DNA of 64,000 nucleotides from Oscillospiraceae bacterium (GTDB lineage Bacteria; Bacillota; Clostridia; Oscillospirales; Oscillospiraceae). Shown piece after piece: positions 31,786-41,335 of the stretch. The stretch spans positions 248,001 through 312,000 of the forward strand of contig SVMI01000001.1 in assembly GCA_015067495.1 (NCBI GenBank), in the 5' to 3' direction. Both the position numbers and the translations under genes were made by a program. How positions within the stretch are numbered: position 1 is the first letter of the stretch; each line of letters opens with the position of its first letter. The notes beneath the pieces were generated by a model. The model searched no databases, was not told the origin of the DNA, and saw only the letters and a program-made list of their open reading frames with translations.

Positions 31786-33219
31786 TTACAACTTTTTATT
31801 CAAACGTTCCAGTAGCTTTTGTGTCAGCATTTCCACCAGCGCGGGGTCGACACCATGGGTCTGCACACTGTCTTCCGAACCCCACGCCACCCGCCGGATG
31901 TTCACAAGATCCAGCGGCGAGATATTGTTGGAGGACGAGCTGCCGCCCACCGCGCCGCAGCCGAGGGTCAGGGCGGGGAACAGTGCTGTGCTTTGTCCGA
32001 TGCCGCCGAGAGCCGCCGGTGTGTTCACGAGAAAGCGGGAAACGGGGATCTGCAGCGCAAATTTTTCCACCGCCGCCCGGTCGTTTGCGTGCATGGCGAA
32101 GGTGTGTCCCGCGCCCTCGTGGCGCAGCACCTCAATGGCTTTTTGCAGGATCGCGTCCTCGCTTTCCATCACGAAAAATGCCAGCACGGGGCAGAGCTTT
32201 TCCATGGAGTAGGGGCGGGTCGGCCCTGCCTCCTGCTCCCGCGCGACCAGCACCTTCGTACCCTGCGGAACGGAAAAGCCCGCCTTTTCCGCCAGCACCG
32301 TGGCGGCTTTGCCTACGATGTCGGGATTCAGCGCGCCCGTGGGGCGGAACAGCAGCTTTGCCAGCTTTCCTGCCTCATCGGTTGACATAAAATAGAAGCC
32401 CTGTTTTGCCCCCTCCTGCCGCACCGCCGCCTCCATGGATGCTTCCACGATGATGCTCTGCTCCGAGGCGCAGACCGTGCCGAAGTCAAAGGTTTTCGAC
32501 CTTGCGATGCAGGCAAGCGCATGGGAAACATCGGCGGAGTGGTGGATATAGGCAGGTCCGTTGCCCGCACCCACGCCGATGGCGGGCTTGCCTGACGAGT
32601 ACGCCGCGCGTACCATGCCCGGCCCGCCGGTGGCGAGGATCAGGCTGATTTCCGGGGCACTCATCAGCTCCTGCGTGCCAGCCATCTGCGCCATGGAAAG
32701 GCAGCTGATGGATCCTGCCGGCGCGCCGGCTTCTTCCGCTGCCGCAGCTACGATCCGGGCAGCCCGCAGGGTGCATTCCATCGCCTTGGGATGGGGGGAA
32801 AAGACGATGGCATTGCCGGCTTTCAGGGCGATGATCGCCTTGTAGCAGACCGTTGAAGTGGGGTTGGTGCTGGGGACGATGGCGGCGATGACGCCCATGG
32901 GTACGCCGATCTCCCACAGCTGTTTTTCGGGGATCTTACGGAGCAGACCCACGGTTTTCATGCCCCGCACCGCTTCTGCCACGCGCCGGGATGCAAAGCG
33001 GTTTTTCTCGGTCTTGTCCTCTGCGTTGCCGAAGCCGGTCTCGCAGGCAGCCATCTGCGCCAGCTCCACGGCGGCTGCGGAGAATTTTTGGGCGATATTC
33101 TCCACGATCGCGTCAAGCTTTTCCTGAGAAAATGCCCCAAGACGCTCCTGCGCCGCCTTTGCCTGCCGGCACAGCAACCGGGCTTCCTGCCTTGAAGCTA
33201 AGTCCTTGTCAATTTCCAT
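31786..33219 (-). CDS. eutE: Acetaldehyde dehydrogenase (CoA-acylating) EutE
   Basis: The 477-residue enzyme turns acetaldehyde, CoA and NAD into acetyl-CoA inside the compartment. Visible are the cofactor region (IVPSTNPTSTVCYKAIIALKAGNAIV, in part) and GVGAGNGPAY, with the catalytic Cys in FDFGTVCASEQS. The helical N-terminus (ASRQEARLLCRQAKAAQERL) may be the encapsulation peptide. The ATG at 33219 sits seven bases after AAGGAG; the GTG at 33225 would be too close. Confidence 0.93.
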   Translation of the reverse strand: MEIDKDLASRQEARLLCRQAKAAQERLGAFSQEKLDAIVENIAQKFSAAAVELAQMAACETGFGNAEDKTEKNRFASRRVAEAVRGMKTVGLLRKIPEKQLWEIGVPMGVIAAIVPSTNPTSTVCYKAIIALKAGNAIVFSPHPKAMECTLRAARIVAAAAEEAGAPAGSISCLSMAQMAGTQELMSAPEISLILATGGPGMVRAAYSSGKPAIGVGAGNGPAYIHHSADVSHALACIARSKTFDFGTVCASEQSIIVEASMEAAVRQEGAKQGFYFMSTDEAGKLAKLLFRPTGALNPDIVGKAATVLAEKAGFSVPQGTKVLVAREQEAGPTRPYSMEKLCPVLAFFVMESEDAILQKAIEVLRHEGAGHTFAMHANDRAAVEKFALQIPVSRFLVNTPAALGGIGQSTALFPALTLGCGAVGGSSSSNNISPLDLVNIRRVAWGSEDSVQTHGVDPALVEMLTQKLLERLNKKL

Positions 33220-33308
33220 ATTCACGCTCCTTTTAAGATGTTATTTCATGTCCGCTGCGGCGCAGCCGCCTCGCCTCTCCCTCTGGGAGAGCCAAGGGGA
33301 TAGTGGTG

Positions 33309-33932
33309 TTATCGGGGCTGACGAGCCACCTCTGCCACCGCGGCGGAGAAGGCGGCGCAGGCTGCCGCGCAGGCACTTTGGGTGCCGGTGAGCAAGCCAC
33401 CGCCGAAATTGGTTTCGCTGGGTGGTGCGTACAGTTTACATAACTTCACATCCGCTGCCTTCAGTGCCGCATCCATGGCATACATGCCCTCCAGCGGCGG
33501 CGCGATCAGGTACGCAATGGCACTGCCGGCGGGAACATCCGCTTCCTTTGCAAGAAACGTCCCCACGCTGCTGACCGTATGGGCAAGATACGGTACACCT
33601 GCCGTCTCGTCAAAGCCGATCCCCTTCAGCATATTCAGCACGGCATCCATGCCGCTGCGCACAGCGGCTGCCGTTTGCCCGGCAAGAATGCCGATGACCT
33701 CCCCCGCGTGGGGTGTGGATGCGTTGGCTGCGCCTGCGTAAAAGCTGCGGGCATACACCACCTCCACGTCAGCGGCTTTTGTCGCCGCATCAAGGGCAAT
33801 ATAGGTGGCATCGTCGCAGTCTGTTGTCAGCATCCCGAGGCAGGGATACCCCTTGGATGCGCCCAAGGATTGGGCAAGAGCCGGGTCTGTACCGGCAAGA
33901 TACCGCACCGCCAGAACGTTCACGGGAATCAT
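33309..33932 (-). CDS. eutL: Microcompartment shell protein EutL
   Basis: The 207-residue protein starts MIPVNVLAVRYLAGTDPALAQSLG and has two fused BMC-like repeats, the trimeric pore-forming shell type. The ATG overlaps the eutC stop (ATGA), which fixes the start; the longer upstream frame is out-of-frame eutC. A gap of about 90 bases separates it from eutE. Confidence 0.9.
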   Translation of the reverse strand: MIPVNVLAVRYLAGTDPALAQSLGASKGYPCLGMLTTDCDDATYIALDAATKAADVEVVYARSFYAGAANASTPHAGEVIGILAGQTAAAVRSGMDAVLNMLKGIGFDETAGVPYLAHTVSSVGTFLAKEADVPAGSAIAYLIAPPLEGMYAMDAALKAADVKLCKLYAPPSETNFGGGLLTGTQSACAAACAAFSAAVAEVARQPR

Positions 33933-34837
33933 TGTGCCGCCTCCAGATGCAGCCCAACGCCGGACACCTTTTTCTTCAGGATCGTTTCGATCAGCTCTGC
34001 AATATACGCACCGGCTTCCGCCGCCGGTGTGCCGCCGTCGTGGATGTTGCTGACCACTGTGCGGCTGGATTCGGACACGCCCGTGTGGGGCTTGTAGGTG
34101 ATATAGGCGGACATGCTCTTGTCCGTCACCAGACCCGGACGTTCGCCCACCAGCACGCATACCAGCTCACAGCCGGTGATGTCGCCGATGGCATCGCCCG
34201 CGCCCACACGGCAGTATTTGACGAAAATGTCCTTGCCCGTCTGGATGCCCCGCAGCTTCAGTCCGTCCTTGATCGCCGCCATGCAATCCATGGCGTTGGC
34301 ACTGATGGCTGCGCTGGAAAGCCCGTCGCCTACCACGAGCTGCACCCGGGGCGGTGCGTCGATGACACCCTTGATGGCTTTGGCGTTGTGTTCGTCAAAG
34401 CAGCGACCCAGGTCGGGGCGGGTGAGGTATTCGTCTTTGTTGTCGCATTTTGTCTTGGTGGGGAGCAGGTCATGCTCCTTGGCAAAATCCGCTTCCAGCT
34501 CCGACCAGACCGCGTCCTGTGCCGCGGCGTGATCGGCACGAAAGCGCAGCATGGTCAGGGTCTTGTATCTCGCGCCGGCACGTCCCGAGCCAAGGCGGGC
34601 GGGGGTCTTTTCCTTCATGCGGCGGAATTTTTCCCCGTCGTGGGGCTTTTCCACAAGGTAGAGCTTGCGCAGATCCAGCTTCGTCACATCAGGCGCGAAA
34701 TCCCCGTCGTGATATTCTTCCGGCTGGGGCTGCGGCTCTTTTTTCGTTGCCTTGTACTCACTTGCCTTGACTGTCGGCTGCGTACCCATGGAGCGCAAAA
34801 GCTCCTCCACCAGCAAGGACAGTTCTTGTTTGTTCAT
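33929..34837 (-). CDS. eutC: Ethanolamine ammonia-lyase small subunit
   Basis: The 302-residue subunit starts MNKQELSLLVEELLRSMG; this amphipathic helix resembles the signal that targets EutC and EutB into the compartment. A charged linker (KKEPQPQPEEY) separates it from the catalytic part with KTLTMLRFRADHAAAQDAV, VVGDGLSSAAI and RPGLVTDKSMSAY. AAGGAGG lies before the ATG at 34837. With EutB it splits ethanolamine into acetaldehyde and ammonia. Confidence 0.93.
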   Translation of the reverse strand: MNKQELSLLVEELLRSMGTQPTVKASEYKATKKEPQPQPEEYHDGDFAPDVTKLDLRKLYLVEKPHDGEKFRRMKEKTPARLGSGRAGARYKTLTMLRFRADHAAAQDAVWSELEADFAKEHDLLPTKTKCDNKDEYLTRPDLGRCFDEHNAKAIKGVIDAPPRVQLVVGDGLSSAAISANAMDCMAAIKDGLKLRGIQTGKDIFVKYCRVGAGDAIGDITGCELVCVLVGERPGLVTDKSMSAYITYKPHTGVSESSRTVVSNIHDGGTPAAEAGAYIAELIETILKKKVSGVGLHLEAAQ

Positions 34838-34860
34838 GGTTTTCCTCCTTGTTTGGCATC

Positions 34861-35085
34861 GTAGGGCGGGCACTTGCTCCCGCCGCAATCACGTTTCGAT
34901 GTTGTAGTGGCGGCGCCAAGGAGCCGCCCTACGTTGGGAAACGGGACGGGAAACCTTTCCCCCACATGATGATACGTTCGTTCGTGATCGTAGGGGCGAT
35001 TCGTGAATCGCCCGCCTTGCCCCCCGGCAATCATTTAGATTTGGGATTCGCTGCGCTCTGCAACACCCAGAGGGAGAGCCAAGGG
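34861..35085. repeat. Dispersed GTAGGGCGGG repeats between eutB and eutC
   Basis: At least two units (GTAGGGCGGGCACTTGCTCC ... GGAGCCGCCCTACG; then GTAGGGGCGATTCGTGAATC). It splits two genes that are usually adjacent or overlapping, and explains the 260-base gap. Confidence 0.6.
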
Positions 35086-35098
35086 AGATCACAGATAA

Positions 35099-36463
35099 TC
35101 AAAACAGCAACGACGAGCCGTCGCCGGCTTTGGCTGTCAGCTTTCCCTTTTCCACGAAGCCCATTTTCTCCAGCCAACGCTGAAATTCCGGGATGGCGGT
35201 CTTGCCGGTGATCTCCCGCAGGGCGGCAGTTTCCCGGAAGCCGGTGGTCTGATAGTTGAGCATGATGTCGTCGCCGTGGGGGATGCCCATGAAATAGTTG
35301 CACCCTGCCATGGTCAGCAGCGCGGCGAGGTTTTCGATGTCGTTCTGGTCTGCCTTCATATGGTTGGTGTAGCAGCAGTCGCAGCCCATAGAGATACCCG
35401 TGAGCTTGCCCATGAAGTGATCCTCCAGACCGGCGCGGGTGACCTGCCGGGCATCGTACAAATATTCAGGTCCGATGAAGCCCACCACTGTGTTGACCAA
35501 GAAAGGCTGAAAATGCTTGGCAAAGCCGTAGCAGCGGGCTTCCATGGTCACCTGATCTGTGCCATGATGGGCGTTGGAGCTTAATTCCGAACCCTGACCC
35601 GTTTCAAAATACAGCACGTTTGGCCCTTCCGCTGTGCCGTCCCGCAGGAGCAGATCTCTTGCTTCTGCGATGGTTGCGGCATTGAAGCCAAAGGCGGCAT
35701 TGCCCGCTTCGCTGCCGGCGATGGACTGGAAGATCAGGTCACAGGGCGCACCGGCACGTACAGCCTTCATCTGCGCCGTCACGTGGGCGAGAACGCAGAT
35801 CTGGGTAGGAATGCACCAATGCTCCTTGATCTCCTGAAAGCGCCGCAGGATCTTGCCCACCTGCTCGGGGCTGTCGGTAACGGGGTTGAGTCCGATGACC
35901 GCGTCGCCCGCGCCGAAGCTCAAGCCCTCCAAAACCGATGCGGTGATCCCCTCCGGGTCATCTGTGGTGTGGTTCGGCTGCAGCCGGCAGGATAGCGTAC
36001 CGGGAAGACCGATGGTGGTGTTGCAGTGGGCGGTGACGGTGATCTTATTGGCGCAGTAGATCAGGTCGAGATTGCTCATCAGCTTGGCGACTGCCGCCAC
36101 CATTTCCGATGTCAAGCCCCGGCTGACGCGGCGGATGTCCGCGCCGGTGGTGGTTTCGCAGAGCAGCCATTCCCGAAATTCCGCGACTGTCTGGTTTCGG
36201 ATGGCATTGTAGGTCGGTTCGTTTACGTCGTCCTGAATGATGCGGGTGACCTCGTCGGCTTCGTAGGGGACGGCGGGATGCTCCCGCAGGTCGCCCAATG
36301 TCAAGCCACTGAGCACCACCTTGGCGGCGACCCGCTCCTGCGCCGATTCGGCGGCGAGACCTGCCAGCTTATCGCCGCTTTTTTCCTCGTTTGCCTTGGC
36401 GAGAACTTGTTTGATGTCGGCAAAAGCGTAGGTTTTGCCGGCGAGTGTTGTTTTGAGAATCAT
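35099..36463 (-). CDS. eutB: Ethanolamine ammonia-lyase large subunit
   Basis: The 454-residue (beta/alpha)8-barrel subunit shows family blocks FADIKQVLAKANEEKSGD, HCNTTIGLPGTLSCRLQ, GLNPVTDSPEQVG and ETGQGSELSSNAHHG. It binds adenosylcobalamin and ethanolamine. Its ATG overlaps the eutH stop (ATGA). Confidence 0.95.
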   Translation of the reverse strand: MILKTTLAGKTYAFADIKQVLAKANEEKSGDKLAGLAAESAQERVAAKVVLSGLTLGDLREHPAVPYEADEVTRIIQDDVNEPTYNAIRNQTVAEFREWLLCETTTGADIRRVSRGLTSEMVAAVAKLMSNLDLIYCANKITVTAHCNTTIGLPGTLSCRLQPNHTTDDPEGITASVLEGLSFGAGDAVIGLNPVTDSPEQVGKILRRFQEIKEHWCIPTQICVLAHVTAQMKAVRAGAPCDLIFQSIAGSEAGNAAFGFNAATIAEARDLLLRDGTAEGPNVLYFETGQGSELSSNAHHGTDQVTMEARCYGFAKHFQPFLVNTVVGFIGPEYLYDARQVTRAGLEDHFMGKLTGISMGCDCCYTNHMKADQNDIENLAALLTMAGCNYFMGIPHGDDIMLNYQTTGFRETAALREITGKTAIPEFQRWLEKMGFVEKGKLTAKAGDGSSLLF

Positions 36464-37545
36464 CGGTTTTCCACGTCCTTTCTAGTCAGCCACAGTGCCA
36501 CAGCCACAGCGGACACACCGCCTGCCAGCTTGCCCACGATCACCGCCGGCAGCATTTCGGGCGCGAAGCCTGCGGTGAAGCCCATATGATCGCCGAAGAC
36601 GAAGGCGGCACTGACGGCGAAGGCGATGTTGACCACCTTGCCCCGGCTGTCCATTGACCCCATCATGTCAAAGGTGGCGATGGAGTTTGCAAGGCTTGCG
36701 ATCAAGCCTGCCGCTGCGGTATCGTTGACGCCCAGCAGCTTTCCCAGCTTCAAAAGGGGCTTTTTCAGCAGCTTTGTGATCACGTATACCAAGGGAAACG
36801 CACCCGCCAGCACGATGGCGATGGCACCCACGGTCTCAAAGCCGTCGGACAGGGGCGCAAGTCCCGGAATGACCGTAAAGCCCGTCAGCTCCTCCACAAT
36901 GGCGGCTGCAAGTCCTGCGGTGATCAGGGCAAGGATCCCTTTTCCAAACCAGCCGAAGCCCCGGATCATGCCCTTTTCCCATTTCCACAGCCCCAGCGCG
37001 ATGAGCAGTGCGATCAGCACGATGGGAATGAGATTTTTGAGTACCATCATCACGGGAAAGCCTGCGGTCAAGCCGCCGGCGAGGATGCCCAGCGGGATGG
37101 TGACGATGCCGCAGAGGATGCCCTTTGCCAAGAAGGGGCGATCCTCCTCCCGCAAAATGCCCATGGCGACGGGGATGGTGAACACGATGGTCGCGCCCAG
37201 CATGGAGCCGGTGATGACACCGCCCAGCAGTGCTGCCTGTGAATCGTTCGTCAGCTCTTGCGCCAACGCGCCGCCGCCCATGTCGCAGGCTAAGATCGTG
37301 CCGGCGAACATCGCCGCATCCGCGCCCAAAAAGTTGAAAACCGGCACGACCACCGGGCGCAGCAGCTTTGCCAGCACCGGCGCAAGGCAGATGATGCCGA
37401 TCATCGCCATCGCCAGCGCACCCATGGCAAGAATGCCGTTTTCAAATTCCTTGCCGATGCCGAAGCGGTTTCCAAAGATCCGATCCAGCGCGCCCAGTGC
37501 GGCAAAGACCGCCATAACGGCGATCAGGATTTCATGGACGCTCAT
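36460..37545 (-). CDS. eutH: Ethanolamine transporter EutH
   Basis: The 361-residue protein has about ten hydrophobic segments, starting MSVHEILIAVMAVFAALGALDR, with AGTILACDMGGGALAQEL and ATFDMMGSMDSRGKVVN, both typical of EutH. It brings ethanolamine in at low outside concentration. The start lies 14 bases inside eutN. Confidence 0.92.
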   Translation of the reverse strand: MSVHEILIAVMAVFAALGALDRIFGNRFGIGKEFENGILAMGALAMAMIGIICLAPVLAKLLRPVVVPVFNFLGADAAMFAGTILACDMGGGALAQELTNDSQAALLGGVITGSMLGATIVFTIPVAMGILREEDRPFLAKGILCGIVTIPLGILAGGLTAGFPVMMVLKNLIPIVLIALLIALGLWKWEKGMIRGFGWFGKGILALITAGLAAAIVEELTGFTVIPGLAPLSDGFETVGAIAIVLAGAFPLVYVITKLLKKPLLKLGKLLGVNDTAAAGLIASLANSIATFDMMGSMDSRGKVVNIAFAVSAAFVFGDHMGFTAGFAPEMLPAVIVGKLAGGVSAVAVALWLTRKDVENR

Positions 37546-37780
37546 AGCTTCCCTCCGGGTCGAGGATCGCCACCACAGCAGCATCGATGGGCGCGTCCAT
37601 GCAGTAGCGGGATGCCACTGTGCCGGTGATCAAAAGCACATGATCACCCACACCTGCGCCCACCTGATCGGCAGCTACCATCTGTTCCTGCCCGACCTTG
37701 ACCACCAAAAAGGTCTGCCCCTGCAGGCAGGCTGCCTTTCTTGTTGCCCATACCGAGCCGGAAACAACTCCAATTTTCAT
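37532..37780 (-). CDS. eutN: Microcompartment vertex protein EutN
   Basis: An 82-residue EutN/CcmL protein starting MKIGVVSGSVWATRKA, with GAGVGDHVLLITGTVASRY and PIDAAVVAILD. Pentamers close the corners of the shell. Overlaps both neighbours. Confidence 0.92.
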   Translation of the reverse strand: MKIGVVSGSVWATRKAACLQGQTFLVVKVGQEQMVAADQVGAGVGDHVLLITGTVASRYCMDAPIDAAVVAILDPEGSYERP

Positions 37781-38175
37781 GTTTGTCCCTCCAAAATTTC
37801 CTTTGCCAGCGGTGTCAGCACCGCCCCGGGGGCAGGCTTTTGCCCTGCGGCGCGCAGCTCCCGCGCCTGCTTTGCGGTGATGAGCCGCTTTTGCCCGCCG
37901 TCCGTGAAGACCACGCCCCAGTTTTTCAGCTCCCGCTGCGCCGCGGCAAGGGAAGCGGAAAGGGCGCGGTTTTTCGGCGAAGCCGGCAAGCCGGGGGTGT
38001 ATAAAAACACCGGCAGTCCCTCGGAAAGTGCCTGCAAAACCGCTTCGTTTTGAAATTGCAGCAGCTCCGAAAGACGCATCGAGCCGATGACCACCGCATC
38101 GTAAGGCGGGGTCTGGGTGTATTCATAGCCCAGCTGCAGCGGCGGCGCAGTACCGACGAGAAGCGCCCGACTCAT
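37777..38175 (-). CDS. Ethanolamine utilisation protein of unknown role (TIGR02536-like)
   Basis: A 132-residue protein starting MSRALLVGTAPPLQLGYEY, with YDAVVIGSMRLSELLQF and VFTDGGQKRLITAKQA. Firmicutes eut operons carry a small protein of this kind between pduL and eutN; the function is not established. ATGA overlaps on both sides show tight coupling. Confidence 0.72.
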   Translation of the reverse strand: MSRALLVGTAPPLQLGYEYTQTPPYDAVVIGSMRLSELLQFQNEAVLQALSEGLPVFLYTPGLPASPKNRALSASLAAAQRELKNWGVVFTDGGQKRLITAKQARELRAAGQKPAPGAVLTPLAKEILEGQT

Positions 38176-38780
38176 GGCAAGATCCTCCCCAGATCGCCGT
38201 TTCGGAAGCCGCAGGCATTGGCTTCGTCGTAGTCAAGATGCACCGCGGCGCAAAAATTGGGATGCACCCGTACCACCATGTCTTCAAACACGCAGGGGCG
38301 GGCGGTGTAGGTCTGAAAACGCACTACCTGTCCGTCCTTTACGGCGAAATTCTCCGCCTCTGCCGGTGACAGATGGATGTGCCGGTGGGCGACGATCAGC
38401 CCCCGGGGCAGGTCCACCCGTCCCAAAGGTCCGAGAAGAGAAATGCCCGGGGTATTTTCTGTCTCGCCGGACAGCCGGACGGGCGGGGTGATGCCCAGCG
38501 TGCGCCCATCGGTCAGGGAGATCTCCACCTGCCCTTCCTTGCGCTCAGGACCCAGCACCGCAACATTCTGAAATTCGCCCTTTGACCCAAGAACGGTGAC
38601 CCGCTCCTTTGCAAGGAACTGTCCCGGCTGGGACAGAGGACGACTGGGTGTCAGTCGATGACCGAAAAGCTTTTTCGCCTGCTCCTCGGTAACGTGGACG
38701 TGCCGCCCCGATGCTTCGATTTCGATAAATAACCGCCCCATGACCGCTTCGGTCAGGGCGTGAATCGGATCATGCTCCAC
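38172..38780 (-). CDS. pduL: Phosphotransacylase PduL type
   Basis: The 202-residue enzyme turns acetyl-CoA into acetyl phosphate and frees CoA in the compartment. Two repeated barrels carry the zinc-binding motifs ASGRHVHVT and VAHRHIHLSP and a later AVHLDYDEANA. The first ~18 residues (DPIHALTEAVMGRLF) may target it to the shell. It overlaps eutA by 11 bases. It takes the place of EutD. Confidence 0.9.
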   Translation of the reverse strand: MEHDPIHALTEAVMGRLFIEIEASGRHVHVTEEQAKKLFGHRLTPSRPLSQPGQFLAKERVTVLGSKGEFQNVAVLGPERKEGQVEISLTDGRTLGITPPVRLSGETENTPGISLLGPLGRVDLPRGLIVAHRHIHLSPAEAENFAVKDGQVVRFQTYTARPCVFEDMVVRVHPNFCAAVHLDYDEANACGFRNGDLGRILP

Positions 38781-40131
38781 TGTGTTCTCCTTCCTTTTCC
38801 AGAATCAAGGTTTTGATGACCAGCGGAAAGGCAGGTCCTACTGCCGTTCCGATGTCCAGATAATCCCCATCCCGCAGCTGCACCCGGTCGATGCAAAGGC
38901 AGGGCGCATCCGGCGCGCAAAGACTGATCGCCTGACCCAGTGCCTTTGCCGCATCCTGCTCCAGCGCGACCATGATGGGCGGCGGCAGCCGGGAAAGCCC
39001 CATCGCCAGCTGTTTGAGCTGTTGATAACCGGGCGCGTGCAGTCCCTGCAGGAAAAGCACCGGCGGGCGGTCGTAATCGGACAGAGAAATCTGAGAAAGG
39101 GTGTCCGCCGTCGCTACCGCCACGGGGCAGTTTTTGATGGGAAGTGCCATATTTTTGCAAAATACCGTACTGCCGGACAGCTGGGTGCTGTGGCAGCCTG
39201 CGCCGATGACGGTGGCGCGGATGGTCTCGCTGCCAAGGCGATATTTCCCTTGGCACAAGCGGCTGTTGCGGATGCATTTTCCCAAGATCGGACCCATGTC
39301 GCCATAGAGGAAGGGAGCTTTTTCCGTTTCAATGCAATCTGCCACACCGCCGGAAAAGGAGATCACCGCTTTCTGCACGCGACAGCCGGGCTGCGCGCCC
39401 AGCTCCTTGGTGCGAAGCTGTTGCAGAAGGGGCGTTTCTTCCCGCAAGCCTGCCGCCATTTCAAGGGCTTGCACCAGCGTTTCAGCGATGGGAAAAAGCG
39501 CGGCGGGGGTGACGGTGTCTCCCTCCGAAAAAGGGCAAAGTCCATCGAGCACCGGCGAAATGTAGGTGATGCGCCCCTGTTCCGTCAGCTTGATCAGCCT
39601 GCCGCCGACGTTCAGGCAGTCGGTGCAGGTGATTTTTCCCTTTTCGATCAGAGCCAGATTGGACGTGCCGCCGCCGATGTCCATGTGAAAAACCGTCTCG
39701 CCCGTCCGGGCGGAATACTCCACCGCCCCCGCACCCCGGGCGGCAAGGACACTTTCCAAGGCAGGACCTGCGGTGGCGACCACAAATTCTCCCGCGTAGT
39801 CGCTTAAGGAGGACAGCACCGCCTCCGCGTTTTCCTTCCGGGAGGTCTCGCCGGTGATGATCACCGCGCCGGTATCCACATCGCCGCGGGAAATGCCGGC
39901 GTTTTGATATTCCTGCTCCACAAGCGCACGTATCTTTTCACCGTCAACAAGGTTTCCCTCCACCAAGGGCGTGAAATGGACGGGGCTTCGGTAGAGAATT
40001 TCGCGCCCCGTGATCTGCACATCCGGCACGGAAAAATCCGATGCCCGGTTCTGCACCTGCAGCCGGGACACCACCAGCTGCGTGGAGGTCGTACCCACAT
40101 CCAACCCAACACTTGTCAGGCTCTTATCCAA
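38770..40131 (-). CDS. eutA: Ethanolamine ammonia-lyase reactivating factor EutA
   Basis: The 453-residue protein starts with an actin/Hsp70-like phosphate loop, VGLDVGTTSTQLVVS, and has a second, HMDIGGGTSNLAL. It swaps damaged cobalamin out of EutBC using ATP. It overlaps eutG by eight bases. Confidence 0.92.
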   Translation of the reverse strand: MDKSLTSVGLDVGTTSTQLVVSRLQVQNRASDFSVPDVQITGREILYRSPVHFTPLVEGNLVDGEKIRALVEQEYQNAGISRGDVDTGAVIITGETSRKENAEAVLSSLSDYAGEFVVATAGPALESVLAARGAGAVEYSARTGETVFHMDIGGGTSNLALIEKGKITCTDCLNVGGRLIKLTEQGRITYISPVLDGLCPFSEGDTVTPAALFPIAETLVQALEMAAGLREETPLLQQLRTKELGAQPGCRVQKAVISFSGGVADCIETEKAPFLYGDMGPILGKCIRNSRLCQGKYRLGSETIRATVIGAGCHSTQLSGSTVFCKNMALPIKNCPVAVATADTLSQISLSDYDRPPVLFLQGLHAPGYQQLKQLAMGLSRLPPPIMVALEQDAAKALGQAISLCAPDAPCLCIDRVQLRDGDYLDIGTAVGPAFPLVIKTLILEKEGEHSGA

Positions 40132-41194
40132 TGCCGGATGCCTCCTTCAGGATCTGCGCCAGCAGCTCCCTTGTGACCGGCGTGGGATTTGTTTCGCAGC
40201 AGGGGTCTGCCAGTGCTGCGGTGATAAGCCCGTCCTGCTTTTGCCGAAGCACCGTGGGATCGACGCCTGCGGCGGCGAGGGTGGCGGGCAGCTTCAGCTG
40301 GGTGCGCAGACGGATCAAGCCGTTTTTCAGGTTGCGGCTCGCCATGGCATCGCTGCTGCCGCCGATGCCCGCTGCCCGGGAGAGGGCTGCATACCGGGCG
40401 GAAGAGACGTTGTTTCCGATCACCGCCGGCAGCAAAATGGCATTGAGCCGTCCGTGGGGCAGGTGGAACGCACCGCCCAGCGCGTGAGAGAGCGCGTGGC
40501 AAACGCCCAAGCCCGCGTGGGTGAAGGCAAGCCCCGCCATGGTGGATGCGGTGTGGATCTTCTTTCGCGCCGTCAGATCCCCTGCAAAAGAGTCGCTCAA
40601 ATTCCAATAGACCGTCTGAAATGCCTGCAGCGCAAGCATATCGGAAAAACCGTCGGCATTTTTTGCCACCCACGCTTCAAGCGCGTGGGCAAGCACGTCA
40701 AAGCCGCCGTCGGCGATCAATGCGGGGGGAAGTGAAGAAACAAATGCTTCGTCCAAAATCGCCATGGTGGGGCGAAGCGCCCCGTCCACCAGCGGATGCT
40801 TGACCCCGTCGTGGGTCAAAATGGAAAAATCCGTCACCTCCGAGCCGGAGCCGGAGGTGGTGGGGATCACGATCAAAGGGATCTCCCGCCCGGAGAAATA
40901 GCCCATTGCCTTGGCGCAGTCGATGGCACTGCCGCCGCCCAGCACAACAAGGGCATCGGGAGAAAATTTTTGCAGCCGCGCCGTACCCTCCGCCACCAGC
41001 AAAACGGTGGGGTCGGGGGTGACGTTATCAAAAATTTCATAGGCGCGTGCCTGCTGCCCAAGCCCCTGCGCCACCCCGTTTTTGGCAAAAAACGGGTCGG
41101 AAACGATGAAAATTTTGTCAAAATCCAGCTTTTTCAAAACGTTCTGCGCCGGCATACCCGTCACGATTTTGGTCGTGCAGGAAAAATACTTCAT
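40124..41194 (-). CDS. eutG: Iron-containing alcohol dehydrogenase EutG
   Basis: The 356-residue enzyme reduces part of the acetaldehyde to ethanol, recycling NADH. Motifs: VLGGGSAIDCAKAMGYF, TTSGSGSEVTDFSI and the iron-binding His region HAGLGVCHALSHALGGAFHLPHG (partly given). The ATG at 41194 has AAGGCGG upstream. It opens the operon, which lacks eutS, eutP, eutJ, eutQ and the eutVW regulators in this window. Confidence 0.9.
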   Translation of the reverse strand: MKYFSCTTKIVTGMPAQNVLKKLDFDKIFIVSDPFFAKNGVAQGLGQQARAYEIFDNVTPDPTVLLVAEGTARLQKFSPDALVVLGGGSAIDCAKAMGYFSGREIPLIVIPTTSGSGSEVTDFSILTHDGVKHPLVDGALRPTMAILDEAFVSSLPPALIADGGFDVLAHALEAWVAKNADGFSDMLALQAFQTVYWNLSDSFAGDLTARKKIHTASTMAGLAFTHAGLGVCHALSHALGGAFHLPHGRLNAILLPAVIGNNVSSARYAALSRAAGIGGSSDAMASRNLKNGLIRLRTQLKLPATLAAAGVDPTVLRQKQDGLITAALADPCCETNPTPVTRELLAQILKEASGIG

Positions 41195-41277
41195 CCAATC
41201 ACCGCCTTTTGCTCCTATTCTTTCCCAAAAAACACAAAACATGTATCGATAATTTGCGAAAATTTCACATTGTGTAC

Positions 41278-41306
41278 TGGAACTTGCGGCACATCTGTGG
41301 TATAAT
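41278..41306 (+). promoter_or_regulatory. Extended -10 promoter
   Basis: TGTGGTATAAT with a poor -35 (TGGAAC) 17 bases upstream, 30 bases before the U32 gene and divergent from eutG. Confidence 0.55.
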
Positions 41307-41335
41307 GCAAAGTAAGTATGCCATATGGAGAGAAA

